The translations under genes were made by a program, and so were the position numbers. Below, piece after piece: positions 56,396-64,000 of a stretch of DNA of 64,000 bases. How positions within the stretch are numbered: position 1 is the stretch's first letter; each line of letters starts with the position of its first letter. The DNA is from RFSX01 sp964567435 (GTDB taxonomy: Bacteria; Bacteroidota; Bacteroidia; Chitinophagales; Saprospiraceae): positions 1 to 64,000 of the forward strand of contig CAZMMQ010000012.1 of assembly GCA_964567435.1 (NCBI GenBank), given 5' to 3'. The notes beneath the pieces are model-generated. The model saw only the letters and a program-made list of their open reading frames with translations. It was not told where the DNA came from and ran no database searches.

Positions 56396-57346
56396 ATGCC
56401 TGCAGAATTTCTCGCATACATTCCATTTTTATTCCTAATACTAATTGTCCTGAGTTCAGGTTTATTTACCGTAAAGCAACAATCAGCGGCTATAATTGAA
56501 AGACTGGGTAAGTTTCACAGTGTAAAAAGTCCAGGTCTTCATTTTAAAATTCCACTCGTTGACAAGGTTAGAGGACGTGTTAACCTTAAAACAAACCAGC
56601 TAGATGTCAATGTAGAGACAAAGACCTTCGACGATGTATTTGTCAGATTGAAGGTATCAGTCCAATTTCTTGTCATTCAGGAATCAGTCTATGAAGCTTT
56701 CTATATGCTAGAAAACCCACATGATCAAATCACTTCATATGTTTTCGATGTAGTAAGAGCAGAGGTCCCTAAGATGAAGTTGGATGATGTCTTTGTTAAA
56801 AAAGATGATGTGGCAAATGCAATTAAAGATGAACTTCAAGATGCGATGAATGACTATGGTTACAAAATCGTGAGAGCGCTGGTAACTGACATTGACCCTG
56901 ATCCTCAGGTAAAGGAAGCAATGAATCGAATTAACGCTGCCGAAAGAGAAAAGATAGCTGCAGAATATGAAGGGGAAGCAGAAAGAATCAGAATCGTCGC
57001 GAAAGCAAAAGCGGAGGCAGAAAGTAAGCGACTGCAAGGACAAGGTATAGCTGACCAGCGTAGAGAAATAGCCAAAGGACTAGAAGAAAGTGTAGAAGTG
57101 CTGAATAACGTCGGTATCAATAGTCAAGAGGCTTCGGCACTAATCGTCGTCACACAGCACTATGACACGCTGCAATCTATGGGAGAAAATACCAATAGCA
57201 ATCTGATTCTCATGCCTAATTCGCCAAATGCGGGTAGTGATATGCTATCAGAAATGACAACCTCATTTATCGCCTCACAACAGATTGGAGAAGCGATGAA
57301 AGAGAAGAATAAGATACTTAAGGCACAAAAAAGGTTGGACTCTTAA
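56396..57346 (+). CDS. stomatin-like SPFH protein (QmcA family)
   Basis: 316 aa. One N-terminal membrane helix (~5-24, IPFLFLILIVLSSGLF) precedes the SPFH domain (VKQQSAAIIERLGKFHSVKSPGLHFKIPLVDKV ... LDVNVETKTFDDVFV), an amphipathic helical region (AEREKIAAEYEGEAERIRIVAKAKAEAESKR, ~188-220) and a helical tail. This is the QmcA/HflK-like layout. No NfeD protease gene is adjacent. Own terminator at 57363. Confidence 0.92.
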   Translation: MPAEFLAYIPFLFLILIVLSSGLFTVKQQSAAIIERLGKFHSVKSPGLHFKIPLVDKVRGRVNLKTNQLDVNVETKTFDDVFVRLKVSVQFLVIQESVYEAFYMLENPHDQITSYVFDVVRAEVPKMKLDDVFVKKDDVANAIKDELQDAMNDYGYKIVRALVTDIDPDPQVKEAMNRINAAEREKIAAEYEGEAERIRIVAKAKAEAESKRLQGQGIADQRREIAKGLEESVEVLNNVGINSQEASALIVVTQHYDTLQSMGENTNSNLILMPNSPNAGSDMLSEMTTSFIASQQIGEAMKEKNKILKAQKRLDS

Positions 57347-57362
57347 TCCAAATCATCTACAA

Positions 57363-57391
57363 AGATAGGCGAGATAATGGCTCGCCTATCT
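57363..57391 (+). terminator. hairpin terminator after the stomatin-like gene
   Basis: AGATAGGCGAG ... CTCGCCTATCT, a perfect 11-bp stem with a 7-nt loop, then a pyrimidine-rich TCCTTTAATTTT. Confidence 0.8.
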
Positions 57392-57429
57392 CCTTTAATT
57401 TTCTACTCAATCATTAAAAATTCATAGGC

Positions 57430-59094
57430 ATGAAATATCTATTGGTATCTCTCGCTATACTATCTCTTACTGCCCACATAACCGCTCAAGGCTATACCAT
57501 AGATGCTTATGACATTGATGTACAAATCAGTAATCAAGGTCATATAGATGTAAAAGAAGTCATCTCCGTCACTTTCAATGAGAAGAGACGTGGCATCTTT
57601 AGAAATGTGCCTAAGTATTACAAAATCAATGGTCAGCGTCACCGTGTGAAATTATCCAATGTAGATGTGATAAATCACAAGTATAAAGTATTGTCAGAAG
57701 GCAATAACAAAGTCATCAGAGTCGGAAGGGAAAATAAATGGATTACTGGAGAGGTTTCTTATCAATTAGAATATAGATTAGAGAACACTTTTATCTTCGA
57801 AGAGGATCATATTGCTTTCCAGTACAATCTCATTTCGGACTGGGATACATCGATAGATAACCTAACCTATAATATCTCATGGCCAACAGACTTATCTATC
57901 AGCTCTGATGATATACTAATGATGACAGGTCAATCTGGAGAACGCAATAAACATGTTTCGTTGGATGCGTATGGTCATAGTGTTTCAGGTAAATCTTTAA
58001 CGACGATACCAGCAAGAGATAATGTAACATTTGCAATGAGATTACCGCCTCAATATCTGCAAGCCCCAGTTAATCCTTACAGCTGGGCCGAAACAAGTAA
58101 GAAAAGAGGATGGGTAGCTCCAATCACCTTACTTATAGGATTACTAGCTGCATTCTCTCAAAACAGAAAGAGAGAAGAACCACCCATAGCTGTCAAGGTT
58201 CAGTACCATCCCCCAACAGGGTTTTCTCCAGCTTTAGTGGGAGCTTATCATGACAGAAGAGTCAATACTGAAGATATCATTGCCCTCTTACCCTATTGGG
58301 GAAATCAAGGCTATATCAAGGTGATCAAAGGAGTTGATACCACTCACTTTGAAAAAATAGCACCTCTTCCAGCGGATTCGCCAGAATATCAGCTTAAGAT
58401 ATTCAAATCTATTTTTGAAAAAGGGGATTATGTAGAGCTTGGTGAATTAAAAGAGAACATTTATCGCCCCTTGGCTTACGTGTCCAGAATGTTGAAAGAA
58501 AGAATTATAGATGAAGAGTTGTATGACGAAAGAGAGCGAAAGTTATTCCATAGTGGATGGTTATTGGTATTCGGTATTCTGGGAATCGTAGGCGGTATTC
58601 TTTTGATTGGGCCAATGCAAGATTTGTGGGCGGGCATAGGGCTAATCATTCTTAGTATCACTTCTATTATCATCCACTCTTTGAGGCCTAAGCTCAGTCA
58701 GGCAGGGATCAGACTAACTAATCATCTTGAAGGACTAAAACAGCATCTGAGCAATGGAGACCAAGGTGTGATAAGTCGCTTGCTGTCCAAGGATCCAGAA
58801 TATCTGCACAAGGTATATCCTTATGCCATCGCTTTGGGTGTCGATAAGGCTTGGACCAACAAACTAAAGGATATGGAAACCACCAACCCATATTGGTTTG
58901 GTTATCATTCTACCCATCCATATTATGCCACAAATACTGTCACCTCCAGAGGTGACTTTTATTCAGATTTCAATGTGCCTGAAATCAAGTCCGTTTTTGT
59001 TAGTATGCCACAAAACACTGGATCAGGTACAAGTGGTGGATTTAGTGGAGGTGGTGCAGGAGGTGGATTTGGTGGGGGTGGTGGTTCTTGGTAA
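57430..59094 (+). CDS. DUF2207 domain-containing membrane protein
   Basis: 554 aa. Signal peptide ends ITAQG; the DUF2207 domain (~24-210) shows YTIDAYDIDVQISNQGHIDVKEVISVTF and RRGIFRNVP. Transmembrane segments lie near 227-243 and 377-418. The C-terminus is Gly-rich (GGFSGGGAGGGFGGGGGSW), as often seen in this family. Probable envelope protein of unknown function. It starts 84 bp after the stomatin-like gene. Confidence 0.9.
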   Translation: MKYLLVSLAILSLTAHITAQGYTIDAYDIDVQISNQGHIDVKEVISVTFNEKRRGIFRNVPKYYKINGQRHRVKLSNVDVINHKYKVLSEGNNKVIRVGRENKWITGEVSYQLEYRLENTFIFEEDHIAFQYNLISDWDTSIDNLTYNISWPTDLSISSDDILMMTGQSGERNKHVSLDAYGHSVSGKSLTTIPARDNVTFAMRLPPQYLQAPVNPYSWAETSKKRGWVAPITLLIGLLAAFSQNRKREEPPIAVKVQYHPPTGFSPALVGAYHDRRVNTEDIIALLPYWGNQGYIKVIKGVDTTHFEKIAPLPADSPEYQLKIFKSIFEKGDYVELGELKENIYRPLAYVSRMLKERIIDEELYDERERKLFHSGWLLVFGILGIVGGILLIGPMQDLWAGIGLIILSITSIIIHSLRPKLSQAGIRLTNHLEGLKQHLSNGDQGVISRLLSKDPEYLHKVYPYAIALGVDKAWTNKLKDMETTNPYWFGYHSTHPYYATNTVTSRGDFYSDFNVPEIKSVFVSMPQNTGSGTSGGFSGGGAGGGFGGGGGSW

Positions 59095-59096
59095 AG

Positions 59097-59130
59097 GAAT
59101 CATGGTATAGATTAATCTATACCATGATTC
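59097..59130. terminator. perfect 34-bp palindrome between convergent genes
   Basis: GAATCATGGTATAGATT/AATCTATACCATGATTC is a perfect 17-bp inverted repeat with no spacer, 2 bp after the DUF2207 stop and 10 bp before the end of the minus-strand gene. Only short T-runs flank it. A shared bidirectional terminator is likely. Confidence 0.6.
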
Positions 59131-59139
59131 TTACAAGCA

Positions 59140-59580
59140 TTATGGATTAGTCCTTTTATATTTTTTCCAGATGCTTTTGAACTTAGAGATAAGTACCTTC
59201 GTCATTTTAGCATCCACTTTGATGACTTCGTCGTCAGAATCACAGTCTTTCCAAACCGATAGACAAGCTATAGGTGATTTACTCTTTGGATTATATATTG
59301 CTAACTCATTGAGAAAAGGATTGAACTCCGATGGCTGCAAGATTAAAAACATTTCATCAGTCAGATCTTTAGGTATTGTCTGATCCTTTTGGTACATCGT
59401 AATATGCTTATTGACAGAAGCTGTAGCTGGAACGATATATCTGTATTTCTTCCCTTTGTGCAGATTGTGTTTGACGATATTCTTGAATACATCATTCTCT
59501 GTATCGTAATGTAAGTCAGGAGATACTATCCAAACCTCTTCTGCTTTTTTCTCAAGAGCATGTACTTTTTTCAGTTTCAT
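59140..59580 (-). CDS. small protein related to stand-alone effector/sensor modules
   Basis: 146-aa cytosolic protein, no signal peptide. The N-terminal half (VHALEKKAEEVWIVSPDLHYDTEN and HKGKKYRYIVPATASVNKHI) resembles a module I have seen attached to HTH or transcription-regulator proteins in other bacteria, with VSPDLxxD and RYIVP as its hallmarks. Here it stands alone. No catalytic residues can be named. The match is by eye only. Confidence 0.6.
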   Translation of the reverse strand: MKLKKVHALEKKAEEVWIVSPDLHYDTENDVFKNIVKHNLHKGKKYRYIVPATASVNKHITMYQKDQTIPKDLTDEMFLILQPSEFNPFLNELAIYNPKSKSPIACLSVWKDCDSDDEVIKVDAKMTKVLISKFKSIWKKYKRTNP

Positions 59581-59846
59581 AGAACCAAATTATAGTTTGT
59601 GTTTGTAAAAGATAAAATAAAAAGCAGATTATCTACTTTCTTAGTTGGTATTGAGCAAATCGGAGGTAGGTGTAGTTTCCAGAGGTAATAAAATCTAAAT
59701 TATTACGGTCCAAAGATAATTAACCTCAGCAATTATTTCGTTAACGACATTTGTACTTACTAATTAATCCAATAATATGCCGATTGATGATTGTATATGC
59801 ATTTGAATCTGCAATTACATTTACCTTTAGGTCATAAATAATAAGA

Positions 59847-61259
59847 ATGACAATTGCTCGACTCGTTTTCTATTCCCTTCTAAGTTGTATGATAGCCTTC
59901 AATGGCGTTTTGTTTGCACAATCTGTAGAAGGTACTCTCGAAGGACGTTGGTTTGATCCATCTATACCTGGCTCAGCTAGATTCAACAATGCTTACAACG
60001 AAATATGGGGATTTTATCAAGATGGTAGAGAATATGCCATAATTGGTTCTACCCTAGGCACTCATTTTTTCGATGTGACAAATCCGCAAGACGATTTGGA
60101 AGAACTATTTATGATTCCTGGTGCTGTATCAAGTCCAGAAATTATTCACAGAGATTATCATGATCATGATGGCTACCTGTATGTAGTGGCTGATGAGGGT
60201 GCAGCATCTACATTACAGATTATGGACCTGTCTACCTTACCTGATACTGTAACCATCGTTTATGATTCGCAAGAGTTGATAAGACGAAGTCATAATATCT
60301 TCATAGACACTAGTGCAGCAGTAATGTACAGTTGTATCTCAGCAGGAGTTACACAACCTTTTGCCCCACTCAGATTGTTTGATATATCTGATCCCGTTAA
60401 TCCAACGGTGATAGAAGATTTTCGCACGATAGATAATTTTAGTTTTACTCAGATTCATGATGCCTATGTGATTAGGGACACGGCCTACCTTAATTGTGGG
60501 CCAAACGGATTTGCAATTGCTGATTTTTCAGATCCAGCCAATCCTATTTTAATTGGCTCGCTATTGCCATCGGAATACCCACAGTCAGGTTATAATCACT
60601 CTGGTTGGTTAAGTGAAGACGGTAACACCTATGTGATGGCAGATGAGACTCATGATATGGATATGAAGGTATTGGATGTATCCCAATTACCTGAGATCGA
60701 AGTTATAGACACTATAGATGCAGGAAATGAAAATCGTTTTTCAATACCTCATAATCAGATTATTCATGGTGATTACTTATTCAGTTCCTATTACTATGAT
60801 GGCTTGCAAGTATGGGATATATCTGACTTAGATAATATCCAAAGAGTATTACATTTCAATACTTCCCAGATTCCTCATAGAGATAATTTTGAAGGGGCAT
60901 GGGGAGTATACCCGTTTTTACCATCTGGGAATATACTCGTGTCAGATATGCAAGAAGGTCTATTCGTTATCAGTGGCATCAATGAGCTTATAGGGAGTGG
61001 CACTACTAGTACTGAAGAGAATCGGATTAATGATGAATCCTATACAATCTATCCAAATCCGTCCCAAGGTACTTTCACCCTGAGCGGTAATGTACCAACT
61101 GAAATTCAAAAGATGAGCATCCTTGATGCAGAAGGGAAACATATCCAAAATCTGCCTCTTACAAAAGAACACCAACTTCAGCTTGAAGGAGGTCAATATT
61201 ACCTAAGGATTCAGACTTCAAATATTATCTCGACTAAAAAATTGCTGATTGCCCATTAA
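59847..61259 (+). CDS. choice-of-anchor B family protein with T9SS tail
   Basis: 470 aa. Signal peptide ends VLFAQS. The repeats are LVIVD-type (THFFDVTNPQDDLEELF, PLRLFDISDPVNPTVIEDF, FAIADFSDPANPILIGS, LQVWDISDLDNIQRVLH), forming a propeller-like domain of ~380 residues, typical of the choice-of-anchor B family. Residues ~395-470 are a T9SS type A sorting domain (SYTIYPNPSQGTFTLSG). Secreted to the surface. Overlaps the porin gene by 11 bp. Confidence 0.9.
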   Translation: MTIARLVFYSLLSCMIAFNGVLFAQSVEGTLEGRWFDPSIPGSARFNNAYNEIWGFYQDGREYAIIGSTLGTHFFDVTNPQDDLEELFMIPGAVSSPEIIHRDYHDHDGYLYVVADEGAASTLQIMDLSTLPDTVTIVYDSQELIRRSHNIFIDTSAAVMYSCISAGVTQPFAPLRLFDISDPVNPTVIEDFRTIDNFSFTQIHDAYVIRDTAYLNCGPNGFAIADFSDPANPILIGSLLPSEYPQSGYNHSGWLSEDGNTYVMADETHDMDMKVLDVSQLPEIEVIDTIDAGNENRFSIPHNQIIHGDYLFSSYYYDGLQVWDISDLDNIQRVLHFNTSQIPHRDNFEGAWGVYPFLPSGNILVSDMQEGLFVISGINELIGSGTTSTEENRINDESYTIYPNPSQGTFTLSGNVPTEIQKMSILDAEGKHIQNLPLTKEHQLQLEGGQYYLRIQTSNIISTKKLLIAH

Positions 61260-63081
61260 ACTTAGGCATACATGGTTATTCCTCTTTTTATTGTATTGTT
61301 TCCTACTTAATGGGCAACGGTCAGGCACCATAGAAAACGAAGCTCTTGAAGAGGAAGAGCCAATAGATACAGTAACTGTCAGTTCCTTTAATGTAACTGA
61401 CATACAAACTCTGACTACATTCAGTGATACAACTCTCGATAATATCGAGATATACTCCAGAGCAAGGACATTCGAAAGAGGTGCTTATACGTTAGGTAAT
61501 TTAGGTTCTTCACAATTTCCTCTTATATATCGTATAAAAAAAGACATTCTAACTGACCCTGGATTTCACCAATACGATTTATATAAAACTGAATTATCAG
61601 ATTTCAACTATTACAAAATTGGTCATACTGCCTTCAACGATTATGCATTTACCCCAGTTGATGGAGATGAGAACACTAGATTTAGTGCAAGATTTAGCAC
61701 CAACTTTGCCAACAATGTCAACTTTACAATCAATCTAGATAGAATTAATCAAATCGGATTCTATAATAATCAATCCACTAGAAGCACAGCCTTTGGCGTT
61801 GGAATATGGAAACAAAAGCCTGAACAAAACAGACAGACTTTCTTTACCTTTTTAGCCAATAATCATAACGAAGATCATAATGGAGGTGCCATTAGTTTCA
61901 ACTCAAGATTAAGATCGTCTCTTCCTACAGTACTTAATGGAGCCAGCTCAAGGCATGAAGATTTCAAATATATCTTAGATAATTTCTTCACCATTTTGGG
62001 CAATCGCTTTAAAGCACATCATCAAATAATGTTCGAACATGGCTTTTATGTTTTCAGTGATGAGGGACTAACTTTTGGGGCTGACACTTTAGTGTATCCT
62101 CAAAATTATGTCACTGACGATAGGGGAATTCGTTATCTCTTAGGATTTCATAAAATTAAAAATGTAGGTGACTTAAGCTTTTCCCATAAAGGCATAAATC
62201 TCAAAATAGGTGTCTTACACCAATGGTCTCGTTTTAGCACGGACATCAATGTAGAATCAGTGCACGATGCAACGCTATTGACTGAGCTGAAAGTAAATGT
62301 TGGTCGTATCACAGAATTAGATGGGAGACTCGAGTTAGGATTTGGTTCTAATTCGGGCAATCTTCTTTTGGATGCTGGACTGGATTTTAAAGCCATTAAA
62401 CATTTGAACCTTGAAGCTAATCTAACTATATCCAGATATGATCCAACACTGATACAGCGCTCCGTTGATGTTGCTTTTCTTAATGTTTTCTCTAATAATT
62501 TTTCCAAGGTTAATGAAATTCAAATAGGAGGTCAGGCAACCTATGATAAGATTGGTTTGTCTCTTGCATTTAATTCTGGCATTATTACCAATCCAATATA
62601 TTATGATCGTACAGCCGTGCCTATTCAGGCAGGAGGTAGTACAGAGTATTTTCAATTTATAGCCCAGCACAGATTTTTCTGGAAATTCATTGGTATAGAA
62701 AATTCTGGAATCATACAGGAGTTTTCAGATAACATATTTCGCTTACCAAGTATCTACTCCACCCACGACTTGTATGTACAATTTCCACTATTTAAGAATA
62801 GATTACTAGCAAGATTTGGTGGATTATACTATAATATTCAAGCAGGCGAGAGTTTAGCTTTTCTGCCGATTACTGGAAGTTTTTATCCATCTGGGGAAGA
62901 ATTTGACTCGTATCCATACTTGGAGACTTATGCTAATTTTCAAATTGGCCAATTTAGGATGTTTGTCAAAGCAGAAAATGTGGTAGACATATTCCTTCCA
63001 CAGGAACACTTTCAAATTAGCAACTATGCTCAATTTGACTGGAATCTAAGAGTAGGTATTAGATGGTTGCTGCGGGAATAG
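61249..63081 (+). CDS. putative beta-barrel porin
   Basis: 610 aa. Signal peptide ends FLLNGQ; no ATG is available, so the TTG at 61249 overlaps the preceding gene and suggests translational coupling. The mature part matches the Bacteroidota putative-porin pattern: TLGNLGSSQFPLIYR early, then many strands with DTLVYPQNYVTDDRGIRYLLGFHKIKN and a C-terminus in YAQFDWNLRVGIRWLLRE. An outer-membrane channel of unknown specificity. Confidence 0.82.
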   Translation: MPIKLRHTWLFLFLLYCFLLNGQRSGTIENEALEEEEPIDTVTVSSFNVTDIQTLTTFSDTTLDNIEIYSRARTFERGAYTLGNLGSSQFPLIYRIKKDILTDPGFHQYDLYKTELSDFNYYKIGHTAFNDYAFTPVDGDENTRFSARFSTNFANNVNFTINLDRINQIGFYNNQSTRSTAFGVGIWKQKPEQNRQTFFTFLANNHNEDHNGGAISFNSRLRSSLPTVLNGASSRHEDFKYILDNFFTILGNRFKAHHQIMFEHGFYVFSDEGLTFGADTLVYPQNYVTDDRGIRYLLGFHKIKNVGDLSFSHKGINLKIGVLHQWSRFSTDINVESVHDATLLTELKVNVGRITELDGRLELGFGSNSGNLLLDAGLDFKAIKHLNLEANLTISRYDPTLIQRSVDVAFLNVFSNNFSKVNEIQIGGQATYDKIGLSLAFNSGIITNPIYYDRTAVPIQAGGSTEYFQFIAQHRFFWKFIGIENSGIIQEFSDNIFRLPSIYSTHDLYVQFPLFKNRLLARFGGLYYNIQAGESLAFLPITGSFYPSGEEFDSYPYLETYANFQIGQFRMFVKAENVVDIFLPQEHFQISNYAQFDWNLRVGIRWLLRE

Positions 63082-63086
63082 TGGTT

Positions 63087-63782
63087 TTATAGAGTATAAT
63101 TTGGCTCTAGACTGTTCTCAGAAGTCGTATACCAATCGTGGATGATTTTGATGGCTTCTTCTTTGGTATCTACCAAAGGAATTAAATCCATATCACCCGG
63201 TGATATATTGCCAAACTTTCCTAGAACAGTATCTTCTATCCAATCTCTAAGCCCTTTCCAATAATCAGCCCCATATAAAATGACAGGCACTTTAGTCAGT
63301 TTATTAGTTTGAATGAGTGTAATGGTCTCGAATAATTCGTCTAAAGTTCCAAACCCTCCTGGCATAGCTATTAATGCCTGAGAATACTTCACAAACATTA
63401 CTTTTCTAATAAAGAAATATCGATGGTTGATGTGTTTGTCCTTATCTACATATTGATTACCACCTTGCTCAAAAGGTAATTCTATATTCAGCCCAACAGA
63501 AATTCCTCCTTCCAAGTGAGCACCTTTGTTGGCTGCTTCCATGATACCAGGTCCACCACCTGATATAATTCCAAACCCTTCTTTGACAAGCTCTTGTGAT
63601 AACGCTACCGTCTCCTTATAGTATTTCTCATCTGGCTTAGTCCTTGCCGAACCATAAATCGCCACACAAGGACCTATCTTGTTGAGCCTTTCAAATCCAT
63701 CTACAAGCTCCGCAAGCACCTTGAACATTGTCCAAGAGTTCTCGCCCTTAAGCTGTGTCCACTGCTTCAAATTCTTTGTCAT
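63087..63782 (-). CDS. LOG family protein (TIGR00730 Rossmann fold)
   Basis: 231 aa, Lonely Guy family: nucleoside 5'-monophosphate phosphoribohydrolase or close relative. Motifs: AIYGSARTKPDEKYY near 43, SGGGPGIMEAANKGAH near 79 and PGGFGTLDELFETITLIQ near 141 (the catalytic PGG-x-GT-x-x-E signature is intact). Cytosolic. It may act in purine or cytokinin-like metabolism, or as a nucleotide-recycling enzyme. Confidence 0.92.
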   Translation of the reverse strand: MTKNLKQWTQLKGENSWTMFKVLAELVDGFERLNKIGPCVAIYGSARTKPDEKYYKETVALSQELVKEGFGIISGGGPGIMEAANKGAHLEGGISVGLNIELPFEQGGNQYVDKDKHINHRYFFIRKVMFVKYSQALIAMPGGFGTLDELFETITLIQTNKLTKVPVILYGADYWKGLRDWIEDTVLGKFGNISPGDMDLIPLVDTKEEAIKIIHDWYTTSENSLEPNYTL

Positions 63783-63811
63783 ATCAAGGTATTATTTCTT
63801 AGAATATGGTG

Positions 63812-64000
63812 CTAGGCTACTACGCCTTTGTATTGTTCGTATTCTTTCTCTAGGTGATTTCTTAACTCTGCAAACGTGTCATACTTCTCAAAAAGATCTT
63901 CCAAACTATTTCTCTTATTAGCTACTGACACTGCAAAGTCTACCACGTCCTTCTTCGTTATCTTATCTTTCCCAAGAATGATTAGTCGCTCCACAACATT
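63812..64000 (-). CDS. sigma-54-dependent transcriptional activator, C-terminal part (partial)
   Basis: The frame runs off the window, so the start is outside. The visible 62 residues begin NVVERLIILGKDKITKKDVVDF, the end of the sigma-54 interaction AAA+ domain (..GNVREL-xNVVERL..), followed by a helical tail with FEKYDTFAELRNHLEKEY, which could be a diverged Fis-type HTH region. The upstream regulatory domain is not visible. Confidence 0.75.
   Translation of the reverse strand, partial: NVVERLIILGKDKITKKDVVDFAVSVANKRNSLEDLFEKYDTFAELRNHLEKEYEQYKGVVA

Overview
The window is a low-GC Bacteroidota chromosome segment, most like the Saprospiria. Supporting signs are: T9SS-type C-terminal sorting domains on secreted proteins, a carboxypeptidase-regulatory-like plug on a TonB-dependent receptor, many lipoproteins and small beta-barrel proteins, MopE-type (DGDGFGD...CDD) repeats, choice-of-anchor/LVIVD proteins, TAnnTTTG-type -7 promoter boxes and very few Shine-Dalgarno sequences. 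I see no rRNA, tRNA, CRISPR array, phage or intact insertion sequence. The assembly has one 100-N gap, at 44632-44731.

Layout. 0-8.6 kb: endonuclease/exonuclease/phosphatase-family membrane protein, large M1 metallopeptidase with a barrel-like C-terminus, a lipoprotein, a CWC-DUF5522 cysteine protein, CysQ and an S9 peptidase with an extra C-terminal domain. 8.6-15.3 kb: surface proteins (beta-barrels, LVIVD-like lipoproteins, a DUF1684 lipoprotein), an unusual DUF1508 (YegP-like) membrane protein, and a 643-bp gene-free stretch rich in palindromes. 15.3-19.3 kb: alaS divergent from an M23 peptidase. 19.4-23.5 kb: a probable metal-responsive outer-membrane uptake locus (perfect operator-like palindrome, lipoprotein, TonB-dependent receptor, VanZ-like membrane protein, small secreted protein). 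23.7-25.8 kb: a compact iscS-iscU-iscA operon. 25.9-36.2 kb: mainly uncharacterised secreted or membrane proteins, an EF-hand protein, a VOC protein, a RadD-like SF2 helicase, a solute-binding-fold protein without a signal peptide, and a prohibitin-like SPFH protein. 36.3-41.1 kb: family-9 glycosyltransferase and an M4 metallopeptidase with a T9SS tail. 41.3-52 kb: two large paralogous BNR/VPS10-like propeller proteins with MopE repeats, in opposite orientations, flanking msrA, a redoxin remnant, a Cys/Lys-rich exported protein and a TMTC-like TPR membrane protein. 52.4-56.1 kb: a lipoprotein-recN-fabI-trx operon. 56.4-64 kb: stomatin-like SPFH protein, DUF2207 protein, a small possible effector-like protein, a choice-of-anchor B T9SS protein, a putative porin, a LOG-family protein and the 3' end of a sigma-54 activator.

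Most of the window is housekeeping (tRNA charging, Fe-S assembly, fatty acid synthesis, DNA repair, sulfur metabolism) mixed with envelope and secreted proteins. The points most worth a second look are the palindrome-controlled TonB locus, a 46-bp repeat found twice behind minus-strand genes, the palindromic gene-free stretch at 14 kb, the DUF1508 membrane protein, the inverted BNR paralogue pair with its repeat-caused gap, and the redoxin remnant next to msrA.
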